Shown in pieces: positions 40,272 to 48,096 of a DNA stretch of 64,000 bases (its first letter is position 1; each line of letters begins with the position of its first letter). The translations under genes and the position numbers were made by a program. A model generated the notes under the pieces. The model was not told the origin of the DNA. It saw nothing but the letters and a program-made list of their open reading frames with translations, and ran no database searches. Source of the stretch: Sporomusaceae bacterium UBA7701 (GTDB taxonomy: Bacteria; Bacillota; Negativicutes; Sporomusales; UBA7701); the NCBI GenBank assembly GCA_002482545.1, contig DLGF01000016.1, positions 124,001-188,000 on the forward strand, in the 5' to 3' direction.

Positions 40272-40910
40272 TTGAAGGACCAGATTGTCATTTCCAAAGC
40301 GACGATTGATCGTCTGCCGCTCTACTTCCGCACGCTCAGACAGATTCAACAGGAAGGGGTGGAGATTATTTCGTCCGAAGAACTGGGCAGACGGATTGGC
40401 GTCACTCCCGAGCAGATTCGCAAGGACTTGGCTTCTTTCGGCGAATTTGGCAAAAAAGGCGTCGGTTATTTTGTACGGGAGCTTATTCGCAACATCGGTG
40501 AGATATTGGGCCTGCACCGCAACTGGAACGTCGCCATTATCGGGGTGGGCCACCTGGGATGGGCGCTGGCCAACTACCGCAATTTTTCTTCTTTAGGTTT
40601 TAACCTGGCCGCCGTTTTTGATGTTGATCCGGCAAGAGTGGGACAGATCGTGAGCGGCGTGGAGGTCACCCACCTGGACTATCTCGAAAAGATCTGTAAG
40701 GAACGGAATATCCATATTGGCATCATCACCGTTCCGGCGCAATTCGCCCAGGACATCGCCAACCGGCTGGTCGCCTCCGGCGCGAGGGGCATCTGGAACT
40801 TCGCCCCGATAAAAATCAATGTTCCGCCTGAGGTCCGGCTGGTAAGCGAGGATTTGTCCGTGGGGCTGAGCAGTATTTCCTATTACCTGTCGCGCCAGGC
40901 GGATCAATAA
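40272..40910 (+). CDS. rex: Redox-sensing transcriptional repressor Rex
   Basis: 212 residues from TTG 40272 with GGGAGG upstream. The winged helix domain (LPLYFRTLRQIQQEG, LGRRIGVTPEQIRKDLASFG) is followed by the NAD(H)-binding Rossmann fold (VAIIGVGHLGWALANY, AAVFDVDP) and the C-terminal domain-swapped helix (LSVGLSSISYYL). Rex represses fermentative and hydrogenase genes when the NADH/NAD+ ratio is low. It directly follows the hydrogenase operon. The best Rex-like operator in the window is at 52023-52040, upstream of the MatC-like carrier. Confidence 0.96.
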   Translation: MKDQIVISKATIDRLPLYFRTLRQIQQEGVEIISSEELGRRIGVTPEQIRKDLASFGEFGKKGVGYFVRELIRNIGEILGLHRNWNVAIIGVGHLGWALANYRNFSSLGFNLAAVFDVDPARVGQIVSGVEVTHLDYLEKICKERNIHIGIITVPAQFAQDIANRLVASGARGIWNFAPIKINVPPEVRLVSEDLSVGLSSISYYLSRQADQ

Positions 40911-40939
40911 TTATTTTGACTGAGTGCGCAATAGGGGGA

Positions 40940-40968
40940 TTGTCAATCGGCCGGCTTAGGCGTATAAT
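40940..40968 (+). promoter_or_regulatory. SigmaA promoter of the downstream RNA
   Basis: TTGTCA at 40940-40945 and TATAAT at 40963-40968 with 17-bp spacing, 30 bp after the rex stop. Confidence 0.85.
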
Positions 40969-40974
40969 AAAGGC

Positions 40975-41131
40975 ACGCCCAGTTATGTATTTTGTATACT
41001 GAACGGACGGACCGGCTCACCGAGGGCGGTCCGGAAGTAATAAACAAGCTGTTGTAGCTATGGTCCGGTGCCTGTCGGCATTCGGAAGAAAGTAGTTGCC
41101 GACCTGGTTGTAAACAACCAGGTCTTTTTAT
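40975..41131 (+). ncRNA. Candidate non-coding RNA or riboswitch, class unknown
   Basis: About 155 nt between a good promoter and an intrinsic terminator, without a coding frame. Hairpin 1: CGGACCG (41008-41014) with CGGTCCG (41027-41033). Hairpin 2: GTCGGCA (41074-41080) with TGCCGAC (41097-41103). Terminator: GACCTGGTTG (41101-41110) with CAACCAGGTC (41115-41124), then TTTTTATTT. Hairpin 2 and the terminator share 41101-41103, so they compete, as expected for an attenuator. The next gene starts 159 nt later, so it may equally be a free sRNA. No known riboswitch consensus was found. Confidence 0.6.
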
Positions 41132-41133
41132 TT
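41101..41133 (+). terminator. Intrinsic terminator of the 40975 RNA
   Basis: A perfect 10-bp stem with a TAAA loop followed by TTTTTATTT. Confidence 0.92.
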
Positions 41134-41289
41134 GGCGTCTGGATTACCGCATCTTATCGTCCTGCATGCCGGAACAGGCGGCTATGATATGCGCCTGGCG
41201 GCGGATGGGCCCGAATGCGTGCGATAAGATACGTTTTAGCCGCTGGCTGAAGTTTGTGAGCCACCAAAATAATGTAAGGGGGGAAAAAC

Positions 41290-41580
41290 ATGGAATGGGA
41301 ATCGGTCGCCGAAATAGAACAGGCGGTTGTTTTGCTGATCGGTGGGGGGATTGCTTTCGGGGCTTGGGCGCTTATCGCCTGGGACAATGAACCGAACGGA
41401 TTTCACTGGCGTGAGATAGCCGCCGTTGCCGCGTTTTGCCTGATGGCCGGGGGAATTCTCCAGGTTGTCGGACCGGTTGCCGGGGCCTGGCCGCTGACGA
41501 TCCGGGTAGGGCTTGCCGCTCTGGCGGTTCTCATCTATCTGGCGTTTACCCACCGGCCGTATCAGCGCCGACAAGTATAG
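41290..41580 (+). CDS. Small predicted membrane protein, family unknown
   Basis: 96 residues from ATG 41290 with AAGGGGGG upstream. Three hydrophobic segments are seen (about 12-30, 42-61 and 67-85), separated by short charged parts (AWDNEPNGFHWRE). The C-terminus is basic (HRPYQRRQV). No signature domain is recognised. It stands alone between the RNA at 40975-41131 and the terminator at 41694-41725. Confidence 0.65.
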   Translation: MEWESVAEIEQAVVLLIGGGIAFGAWALIAWDNEPNGFHWREIAAVAAFCLMAGGILQVVGPVAGAWPLTIRVGLAALAVLIYLAFTHRPYQRRQV

Positions 41581-41693
41581 CGGGTTATGTCCGTACCCAG
41601 TGCTGTTTTTCCGTTGGATTTAACCGGGAACGCTGATGCCGTCGGACAAGGTGCCGCAGTGAGCGCAAAAACAGGGTTGGTTATGGACATACG

Positions 41694-41725
41694 AAAAAAC
41701 CACGGCTTTTGCCGTGGTTTTTGTT
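41694..41725. terminator. Bidirectional intrinsic terminator
   Basis: AAAAAACCACGGC and GCCGTGGTTTTTG around TTTT. It serves the small membrane protein (plus) and, from the other side, the DUF1836 gene (minus). Confidence 0.9.
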
Positions 41726-41770
41726 TTCGGTGTGGCCGCTCGGTGAGAGCGCGATGCCTGCTTTTAGCGA

Positions 41771-42379
41771 TCAATCGATGGATTCATCGGTCGCGAAGTA
41801 GCCGTCGATGATCTCCTGGGCCAGCCGCTTGGCGACATTGGCCTGGGCGATCAGCATCAGTACGGTAAGGAAGAGTTCCGCGACGCTCCGGTTGTTTTCG
41901 GAATCAATGCCTTGGGTTTTTTGATTGATGAAGGAAATTTTTTCGCCGAAATGGCCGCAGAACTCGTCGAACTGTTCTTTCTTCAAATCGAGGAAGGTGG
42001 TATAGATGTCGACCAGGGGCATCACATCGTCTTCGGTGGTTGTCATATCCTTGAGAATGGGATGGAACAAATGCTGAATATCGGTGATCGAAAGCACGTT
42101 TTTCAGCTGATAAATCAAGATGAGCAGCAGGACATGTTCCTTATTGTACTTTTTGTTCTTGGGGGGCATCAGGAGCTGCTGCTTGGTGTAGTTGTTGATC
42201 ATGGTCTTGGTCAGCAGCTTGTCTTCGGGGTCTCGTTTCAGGGAAGCCAGCTTTCCATTCAGGAAGGTCAGCATCTGATCCATATAAAGGTCGATATCCG
42301 GTATATCCGCGATCCGGACTTCTTCGGTGAGCGAAAGCCGGTCAATGATTTTACCGAATGTTTGTTTGTCCAGTGTCAT
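41771..42379 (-). CDS. DUF1836-domain protein (YkrK-like)
   Basis: 202 residues from ATG 42379 on the minus strand, with GGGGGTGG upstream; an ATG at 42400 in the same frame would put that site inside the gene. The region YMDQMLTFLNGKLASLKRDPEDKLLTK, then INNYTKQQLLMPP and KNKKYNKEHVLLLILIYQLKN match the DUF1836 pattern, which looks like a MerR/HTH-type DNA-binding core. The function is unknown; the family is found mainly in Firmicutes. It is the only minus-strand gene between 9115 and the window end. Confidence 0.8.
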   Translation of the reverse strand: MTLDKQTFGKIIDRLSLTEEVRIADIPDIDLYMDQMLTFLNGKLASLKRDPEDKLLTKTMINNYTKQQLLMPPKNKKYNKEHVLLLILIYQLKNVLSITDIQHLFHPILKDMTTTEDDVMPLVDIYTTFLDLKKEQFDEFCGHFGEKISFINQKTQGIDSENNRSVAELFLTVLMLIAQANVAKRLAQEIIDGYFATDESID

Positions 42380-42696
42380 TATTTTCCACCCCCGGTTCAT
42401 TATAGGCGTTTATGGGCTGCGCTGTCAATGTTTTGGGCGTCTCCGCATAAACATACAACTGCATCATCTTGACTTCGATTTTATATATCCGGCATTCCGT
42501 CTTGCACGGCGGGCGCTAAAGCTGCCAGGGAAGGAGACATGCCCCTCATAATCATTTCAATGTTAGATTAGTGAAAATTTTTTACAATGTTTTAAAAAAT
42601 GGAAAAGGATTTTAAAATATAAGAGAGAATATATGTCAATAGAATAAATGCAATGTTATGTGGTTTATTATACCATATCGTTGCGCGCCGTGAAAT

Positions 42697-42856
42697 GTCG
42701 CGGCAAAATGCGTAGACAGCCTGCGGCACCGTAGGCTAGAAACGTAGGATTGTAACCTGTCCAAGTTTATGGTCTGTTATCCGCGACGATGACAGATGAG
42801 GTAGTAAGCTTGCACCAGGGTTTATTTCGTAATCGAAATGAGCCGGGTGCTTTTTT
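42697..42856 (+). promoter_or_regulatory. Candidate attenuator or riboswitch before the succinate-propionate operon
   Basis: GTCGCGG (42697-42703) pairs with CCGCGAC (42781-42787), enclosing an 8-bp hairpin AGCCTGCG (42718-42725) / CGTAGGCT (42730-42737). Then an intrinsic terminator forms: GCACC (42812-42816) with GGGTGC (42845-42850), an inner ATTTCG/CGAAAT stem, and TTTTTT at 42851-42856. The CoA transferase gene starts 75 nt later. The layout aptamer-terminator-gene is that of a transcriptional riboswitch. It lacks the cobalamin-box sequences despite the B12-dependent mutase downstream. Confidence 0.55.
42812..42856 (+). terminator. Intrinsic terminator of the leader before the CoA transferase
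   Basis: An imperfect long hairpin with GCACC/GGGTGC base and ATTTCG/CGAAAT tip, followed by T6. Confidence 0.8.
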
Positions 42857-42930
42857 AATGCCTAAGCCTCTAGGGATAAGTTTGTCATCATTACAAAATA
42901 ATATTATTAAAACTGAAGAGGAGAATTTTC

Positions 42931-44436
42931 ATGCTGGACATTCGTGACCGTGTGCGAAATCAAGCTCTCCAGGCCAAGATTATGTCGGCGGAAGAAGCCG
43001 CCGCCCTCATCAAGCCGGGGATGAACATCGGAACCAGCGGGTTTACCCCTGCCGGCTATCCCAAAGCGCTCCCGCTGGCCCTGGCCGAGCGGATGAAAAA
43101 AGAGCCCTTCAAGATCAACCTCTGGACAGGGGCTTCGGTAGGGAAAGAACTGGACGGCGCGCTGGCCGAGGTCAAAGGGATCGCCAAGCGGCTGCCTTAC
43201 CAGACGAATGACGCCATCCGCAAGTCGATCAACGACGGAACGATTCAGTATCTTGACCTGCATCTTTCCCATGTGGCCCAGATGTCCCGTTATGGTTTTC
43301 TTGGCGGCAAAGTCGACGTTGCGGTCATTGAAGCCTGCGCCATAACCGAAGAAGGCCATATTGTCCCTACCACTTCATTGGGTAACTCGGCTTCCTTTGT
43401 GCAATCCGCCGACATGGTCATCCTCGAGGTCAACACCAGCCAGCCGCTGGAACTTGAGGGCATGCACGACGTATATGTGCCGAAAGACCCGCCCCATCGC
43501 GAGCCCATCCCCATTGTCCGCGTGGATGACCGGATTGGCACTACATATATTCCTTGTGGCCCTGATAAAATCAAGGCGATTGTTCCCTGCGATCTCCCGG
43601 ACGCGGTGCGGCCGCTGGCGGCAATCGACGATGACGCCCGGGCAATGAGCGCGCATCTGACGGAGTTTCTGGGCAGCGAGATCAAACACGGCCGGCTGCC
43701 GCAAGACCTCCTGCCGCTCCAGTCCGGGGTCGGTTCGGTGGCGAATGCCGTCATGTCCGGTATGGTTGAGTCTCCTTACAGGAATCTGACCGTATTTACC
43801 GAAGTTATCCAGGATGGGATGTTCGATTTAATTGACGCCGGCAAGCTGGACTTTGCATCCGGTACCTCGCTTACCCCTTCGCCGGATGGCCTAAAGCGCC
43901 TCTATGCCAATATTAGGGAATACCGCAAAAAGATTGTGCTCCGTCCCCAGGAAATCGCCAATAGCCCCGAGACAGCCCGCCGCCTGGGCATCATTGCTAT
44001 GAATACCGCTATTGAATTTGATATTTTCGGCCATGTCAACTCCACCCACATCATGGGCACGAAGATGATGAACGGAATCGGGGGATCGGGCGACTTTGCC
44101 CGCAACGGCTACCTGACCATCTTCTTCAGCAACTCGACCGCCAAGGGCGGCGCCATATCTTCGGTGGTTCCGATGTGTTCGCACTTCGACCATACCGAAC
44201 ACGACGTTGACGTATTCATTACCGAACGCGGGGTAGCCGACATCCGCGGCCTCAGTCCCAAAGAACGGGCCCGGGTTATCATCCAGAATTGCGCGCACCC
44301 CGATTACCAGCCGATGCTGATGGACTACCTGGAAAGAGCTGAGAAGGCTACCGGCTTCGCTCATACTCCGCACCTTTTGAAGGAGGCTCTTTCCTGGCAT
44401 ACCCGGTTCCTCGAAACCGGGACAATGAAAAAGTAG
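42931..44436 (+). CDS. Succinyl-CoA/propionyl-CoA:carboxylate CoA-transferase (acetyl-CoA hydrolase family)
   Basis: 501 residues, class I CoA transferase of the succinate CoA-transferase type. GTSGFTPAGYPKALPLAL is the N-terminal loop, VFTEVIQDGMFDLIDAGKL carries the family's catalytic Glu, and the C-terminal half has MNTAIEFDIFGHVNSTHIMGTKMMNGIGGSGDFARNG. ATG follows AAGAGGAG. With the mutase and decarboxylase genes downstream it most likely moves CoA from propionyl-CoA to succinate, as in Propionigenium and Veillonella, and so avoids ATP use. An acetate CoA-transferase role is possible. Confidence 0.88.
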   Translation: MLDIRDRVRNQALQAKIMSAEEAAALIKPGMNIGTSGFTPAGYPKALPLALAERMKKEPFKINLWTGASVGKELDGALAEVKGIAKRLPYQTNDAIRKSINDGTIQYLDLHLSHVAQMSRYGFLGGKVDVAVIEACAITEEGHIVPTTSLGNSASFVQSADMVILEVNTSQPLELEGMHDVYVPKDPPHREPIPIVRVDDRIGTTYIPCGPDKIKAIVPCDLPDAVRPLAAIDDDARAMSAHLTEFLGSEIKHGRLPQDLLPLQSGVGSVANAVMSGMVESPYRNLTVFTEVIQDGMFDLIDAGKLDFASGTSLTPSPDGLKRLYANIREYRKKIVLRPQEIANSPETARRLGIIAMNTAIEFDIFGHVNSTHIMGTKMMNGIGGSGDFARNGYLTIFFSNSTAKGGAISSVVPMCSHFDHTEHDVDVFITERGVADIRGLSPKERARVIIQNCAHPDYQPMLMDYLERAEKATGFAHTPHLLKEALSWHTRFLETGTMKK

Positions 44437-44455
44437 GGCAAAGGAGGACAAAGGA

Positions 44456-46102
44456 ATGGCTAATGAGACATTAAAAGCCAAAATGCAGGCGTACACTGCA
44501 AAGGTGGAAAAGTCCCTGGAAAAATTCCCTGAACGCAAGAACCTCGCGCACAACAGATTATACACCCCGCTCGATGTAGAGGGGTTTGATTACGAGCGCG
44601 ATCTGAGCTTCCCCGGTGAATTTCCCTTCACCCGCGGCGTGCAGCCTACCATGTACCGCGGCCGTTTCTGGACCATGCGGCAGTATGCGGGTTTTGCGAC
44701 TGCCGAAGAATCGAACAAACGGTACCGCTATCTGCTCGAACAGGGTCAAACCGGCCTGTCCTGCGCATTTGACCTGCCGACCCAGATCGGCTATGACTCG
44801 GATGATCCCATCTCCGAGGGTGAAGTCGGCAAGGTCGGCGTGGCCATTGACTCGCTGGCGGATATGGAAATCCTCTTTGACAGCATTGATCTCGGCAAAG
44901 TATCGACGTCGATGACCATCAACGCCCCGGCCGCCGTCCTCTTGGCCATGTATATCGCGGTTGCCGAGAAACAGGGCGTGGCCGCCGACCAACTGAACGG
45001 CACCATCCAAAATGATATCCTGAAAGAGTATGCCGCCCGCGGCACTTATATCTTCCCGCCCAAGCCCTCGATGCGGCTGATCACGAATATCTTCGAATAT
45101 TGCTCGAAGAATGTCCCGAACTGGAATACCATTTCGATTTCGGGCTATCATATCCGGGAGGCCGGCTCCACCGCCGCCCAGGAGATTGCCTTCACGATCG
45201 CCGACGGCATCGCCTATGTGGACGCCGCCATCAAAGCCGGTCTGAATGTTGACGACTTCGCCGGACGCCTTTCCTTCTTCTGGAACGCCCATAACAACGT
45301 CCTGGAGGAAGTGGCGAAATTCCGGGCGTCCCGTCGCGTCTGGGCCAAAGTCATGAAAGAGCGTTTTGGCGCCGCCAAACCCAAATCCTGGATGCTGCGG
45401 GTCCATACCCAAACCGCCGGTTCGATGCTTACGGCCCAACAGCCTGAGAACAACATCGTGCGGGTGGCGCTGCAAACCGCCGCCGCGGTGCTTGGCGGCA
45501 CCCAGTCGCTGCATACCAATTCCAAGGACGAGGCGCTGGCCCTGCCTACCGAAGATTCCGTCCGCATCGCGCTCCGCACCCAGCAAATCGTCGCCTACGA
45601 AAGCGGCCTGGCCGATGTGGTCGATCCGCTGGCCGGTTCCTATTACATTGAAGCTCTTACCAATAAAATCGAAGAAGAATGCTGGAACTACATCAAAAAG
45701 ATCGACGAGCTCGGCGGCGCGGTTGTGGCTATCGAAAAGGGCTACATCCAGAAAGAGATTCAAGAAAGCGCCTATAAGTGGCAGATGGAAGTCGAGCAAA
45801 AACAGCGGATTATCGTTGGCGTCAACCAGTTCCAGATCAAGGAAAAGCCGGTCGAAGGCCTCATGCGGGTGGATGCCTCGGTAGGAGAAATGCAGAAGAA
45901 AAAGCTGGCTGATCTCAGAGCCAAGCGGGATAATGCCGCTGTCAAAGAAAAGCTGGCTGCCCTGGAGAACGCCGCCAAAGACGAAAAAACCAACCTCATG
46001 CCCTTCATCCTGGATGCGGTCAAAGTATATGCCACCCTTGGCGAAGTATGCGGCGTGCTGCGCAAAGTGTTCGGCGAATACGAAGCGCACGTGAGCCTGT
46101 AA
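44456..46102 (+). CDS. mcmA1: Methylmalonyl-CoA mutase, large (catalytic) subunit
   Basis: 548 residues of the (beta/alpha)8 substrate-binding domain of B12-dependent mutases: FPFTRGVQPTMYRGRFWTMRQYAGF near residue 60, then SCAFDLPTQIGYDSDDP and RVHTQTAGSMLTAQQP. The cobalamin domain is on a separate gene, mcmA2, 25 nt downstream, so the enzyme is a two-part (archaeal-like) form. It interconverts succinyl-CoA and (R)-methylmalonyl-CoA. Confidence 0.96.
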   Translation: MANETLKAKMQAYTAKVEKSLEKFPERKNLAHNRLYTPLDVEGFDYERDLSFPGEFPFTRGVQPTMYRGRFWTMRQYAGFATAEESNKRYRYLLEQGQTGLSCAFDLPTQIGYDSDDPISEGEVGKVGVAIDSLADMEILFDSIDLGKVSTSMTINAPAAVLLAMYIAVAEKQGVAADQLNGTIQNDILKEYAARGTYIFPPKPSMRLITNIFEYCSKNVPNWNTISISGYHIREAGSTAAQEIAFTIADGIAYVDAAIKAGLNVDDFAGRLSFFWNAHNNVLEEVAKFRASRRVWAKVMKERFGAAKPKSWMLRVHTQTAGSMLTAQQPENNIVRVALQTAAAVLGGTQSLHTNSKDEALALPTEDSVRIALRTQQIVAYESGLADVVDPLAGSYYIEALTNKIEEECWNYIKKIDELGGAVVAIEKGYIQKEIQESAYKWQMEVEQKQRIIVGVNQFQIKEKPVEGLMRVDASVGEMQKKKLADLRAKRDNAAVKEKLAALENAAKDEKTNLMPFILDAVKVYATLGEVCGVLRKVFGEYEAHVSL

Positions 46103-46127
46103 GGCGAAAGAGTTAGGAGGGACAACG

Positions 46128-46520
46128 ATGGAAAAACGTATTAGGGTATTAGTAGCCAAGCCGGGTCTCGACGGACACGACCGCGGCGCCAAAGTCGTAG
46201 CCCGCGCTCTTCGCGACGCCGGCTTCGAGGTAATCTATACCGGTCTCAGGCAGACGCCGGAGCAAATCGCCGAAGCGTCTCTGCAGGAAGACGTCAATGT
46301 GGTCGCCATGAGCCTTCTGTCCGGCGCCCACAACACCCTCTTCCCCAAAGTGGTGAACCTGCTCAAGGAAAAGGGAATGAATGATGTTCTGGTTGTTGGC
46401 GGCGGCGTTATTCCCGATGCCGACATCCCGGGCCTGAAACAGGCTGGCGTGGCCGAAGTGTTTACTCCCGGGACGCCGACCGCGAATATCGTCGACTTCA
46501 TCAAATCCAACGTGAAGTAA
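46128..46520 (+). CDS. mcmA2: Methylmalonyl-CoA mutase, B12-binding subunit
   Basis: 130 residues of Rossmann-like B12-binding fold. The base-off motif DxHxxG is in GLDGHDRGAKVVAR, the SxL motif in VVAMSLLSGAHNTLF and the GG in VVGGGVIPD. It delivers adenosylcobalamin to the catalytic subunit. It has TAGGAGGG upstream. A GC-rich hairpin lies between its stop and meaB. Confidence 0.95.
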   Translation: MEKRIRVLVAKPGLDGHDRGAKVVARALRDAGFEVIYTGLRQTPEQIAEASLQEDVNVVAMSLLSGAHNTLFPKVVNLLKEKGMNDVLVVGGGVIPDADIPGLKQAGVAEVFTPGTPTANIVDFIKSNVK

Positions 46521-46617
46521 CGGTTTACGAGCCGAATCGGCGGCCGGCGGTTCCGGCCGCCGACAATGCGGACTGCGACGGCCCGATGCTTCGCAGCCTA
46601 TAGGTGGTGCAACTGTC

Positions 46618-47559
46618 ATGGATATTGCAGGAGAATTGCTGGCCGGTTCGCGCTTGGCTTTATCGCGGGCGATTACGGCGGTGGAAAACGAATATGATGA
46701 AGCGGTTTCCATCATGCAGAGGCTCTATTCGCACACGGGAAAAGCCCATGTTATCGGCATCACCGGCCCTCCGGGCGCCGGGAAGAGTACGCTGACCGAT
46801 AAGCTGGCCAAAGCCTACCGGCAGCAAGGCAAGACCGTCGGCATCGTAGCGGTTGACCCGACCAGCCCTTTTTCCGGAGGCGCCATCCTGGGCGACCGTA
46901 TCCGGATGAACGAACTGACGCTGGATGAAGGCGTGTTTATCCGCAGCATGGGAACGCGCGGCAGCCTGGGTGGATTATCCCGTAAAACAGCCGAAGTGGT
47001 GAGGATTCTGGATGCCTTTGGCAAGGACGTCGTCTTTGTCGAAACGGTAGGAGTCGGACAGTCGGAAGTCGATGTCATCAAGGCCGCGGATACCACGGTG
47101 GTCGTGCTGGTGCCGGGACAGGGCGATGATATTCAGGCCATCAAGGCCGGCATCCTGGAGATCGGCGATATCTTCGCGATCAACAAGGCCGACCGGGATG
47201 GCGTGGACCGCCTGGCCACCGAACTGGAGATGATGCTGGATCTCAACCAGAACGAGGTTGACTGGCGGCCGCCCATTGAGCGGACGGTGGCCAGCCAGGG
47301 CAGCGGTATCGCCGAGCTCTTGACAACGATTGACGGACATATCTGCTTTCTCAGCCAGTCCGGCCATTTGACCCGGCGGCGGACCGACCGCACCCGGAAT
47401 GAACTGCTGGCCCTGATTGAGGAACATATCGGACGCTATGTTTTGCAGCAGCTCAGCTCCTGGGGACAGCTCGATACGCTGGTGTCCCGGATTGAAAAGC
47501 GGGAAAAGGATCCTTACACCACTGTTTCCGAACTTTTGCATATGTATTTGCGTTATTAA
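46618..47559 (+). CDS. meaB: MeaB/ArgK-type G-protein chaperone of methylmalonyl-CoA mutase
   Basis: 313 residues of the SIMIBI GTPase family. P-loop ITGPPGAGKSTLTDKL, then VAVDPTSPFSGGAILGDRIRM (switch region, DPTS), VETVGVGQSEVDV (Walker B-like) and NKADRDG (G4). It guards the mutase active site and helps to load or remove cobalamin. The gene follows mcmA2, a standard linkage. No signal peptide or membrane segment is present. Confidence 0.94.
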   Translation: MDIAGELLAGSRLALSRAITAVENEYDEAVSIMQRLYSHTGKAHVIGITGPPGAGKSTLTDKLAKAYRQQGKTVGIVAVDPTSPFSGGAILGDRIRMNELTLDEGVFIRSMGTRGSLGGLSRKTAEVVRILDAFGKDVVFVETVGVGQSEVDVIKAADTTVVVLVPGQGDDIQAIKAGILEIGDIFAINKADRDGVDRLATELEMMLDLNQNEVDWRPPIERTVASQGSGIAELLTTIDGHICFLSQSGHLTRRRTDRTRNELLALIEEHIGRYVLQQLSSWGQLDTLVSRIEKREKDPYTTVSELLHMYLRY

Positions 47560-47570
47560 TAACCATAATC

Positions 47571-47599
47571 TTGTATACAACGTCTGGTTCATGTACAAT
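47571..47599 (+). promoter_or_regulatory. Possible internal promoter before the epimerase gene
   Basis: TTGTAT (47571-47576) and TACAAT (47594-47599) with 17-bp spacing in the 74-bp gap between meaB and mce. Confidence 0.5.
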
Positions 47600-47633
47600 A
47601 AACTGGTAAATTTCTGCAAAGGAGGTTCTATTC

Positions 47634-48041
47634 ATGTTCAAGGTTTTAAAGGTCGACCACATCGGAATCGCCGTGAAGAATCTGGAGGAAGCCAAGAAAT
47701 TCTACACCGAAACGCTTGGCATGACCGCTTTGGGCGAGGAAACGGTTGAGGAGCAAAAAGTGAAAGTTTGTTTCATCCCTTGCGGCGACAGCGAAGTTGA
47801 GCTTCTCGAGTCGACTTCGCCGGACGGTCCGATCGCCAAATTCATCGAGAAAAACGGCGAGGGAATCCAGCACATCGCCCTGCGCGTGGACAACGTGGAA
47901 AACGCCCTGGCGGACCTTAAAGCCAAGGGTGTTCGCCTGATTGACGAAAAGCCGCGCTACGGTGCCGGCGGCGCCAGTATTTCCTTTATACATCCCAAGG
48001 CCACCGGCGGCATCTTGCTCGAATTGTCCCAGCGCAAGTAG
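47634..48041 (+). CDS. mce: Methylmalonyl-CoA epimerase
   Basis: 135 residues of the vicinal-oxygen-chelate fold. Two beta-alpha-beta-beta-beta modules carry the metal ligands: His in KVDHIGIAVKNLEEAKKFY, His in GIQHIALRVDNVENALADL and Glu in GGILLELSQRK. It interconverts (R)- and (S)-methylmalonyl-CoA, linking the mutase to the decarboxylase, which uses the other isomer. AAAGGAGG precedes ATG 47634. Confidence 0.95.
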   Translation: MFKVLKVDHIGIAVKNLEEAKKFYTETLGMTALGEETVEEQKVKVCFIPCGDSEVELLESTSPDGPIAKFIEKNGEGIQHIALRVDNVENALADLKAKGVRLIDEKPRYGAGGASISFIHPKATGGILLELSQRK

Positions 48042-48096
48042 CCTTTGCTTGCCTGAACTTAGGCATACGCTTGCGTAACGAATCTGGAGGTGTGTC

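Larger units (their letters stand above)
42380..42930 (+). other. Intergenic region with AT-rich stretch and structured leader
   Basis: 551 bp without a credible gene. 42540-42690 is very AT-rich and probably holds the promoters of the divergent DUF1836 gene and the CoA-transferase operon. A possible Rex-like pair of half-sites, TAGTGAA (42569-42575) and TTTACAA (42581-42587), has a 5-bp rather than the usual 4-bp spacer. 42697-42856 is a structured RNA element described separately. Confidence 0.5.

Noticed and set aside
41027..41040. GGTCCGGAAG in the RNA at 40975 as the SRP RNA apical motif
   Set aside because: Only the first part matches; the A-rich loop continuation and the pairing partner of SRP RNA are missing.
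42569..42587. TAGTGAA-N5-TTTACAA as a Rex box before the CoA transferase
   Set aside because: Half-sites are close to consensus but the spacer is 5 instead of 4 bp and the region is very AT-rich, so chance is likely.
42697..42856. Cobalamin riboswitch before the mutase operon
   Set aside because: The conserved B12-box and core sequences could not be found in the element.
44558..46192. A 544-codon minus-strand frame opposite the mutase large subunit (and similar frames opposite mmdA, vorB, rnfC)
   Set aside because: Same cause: long antisense frames in GC-rich genes; the plus-strand proteins are complete and conserved.
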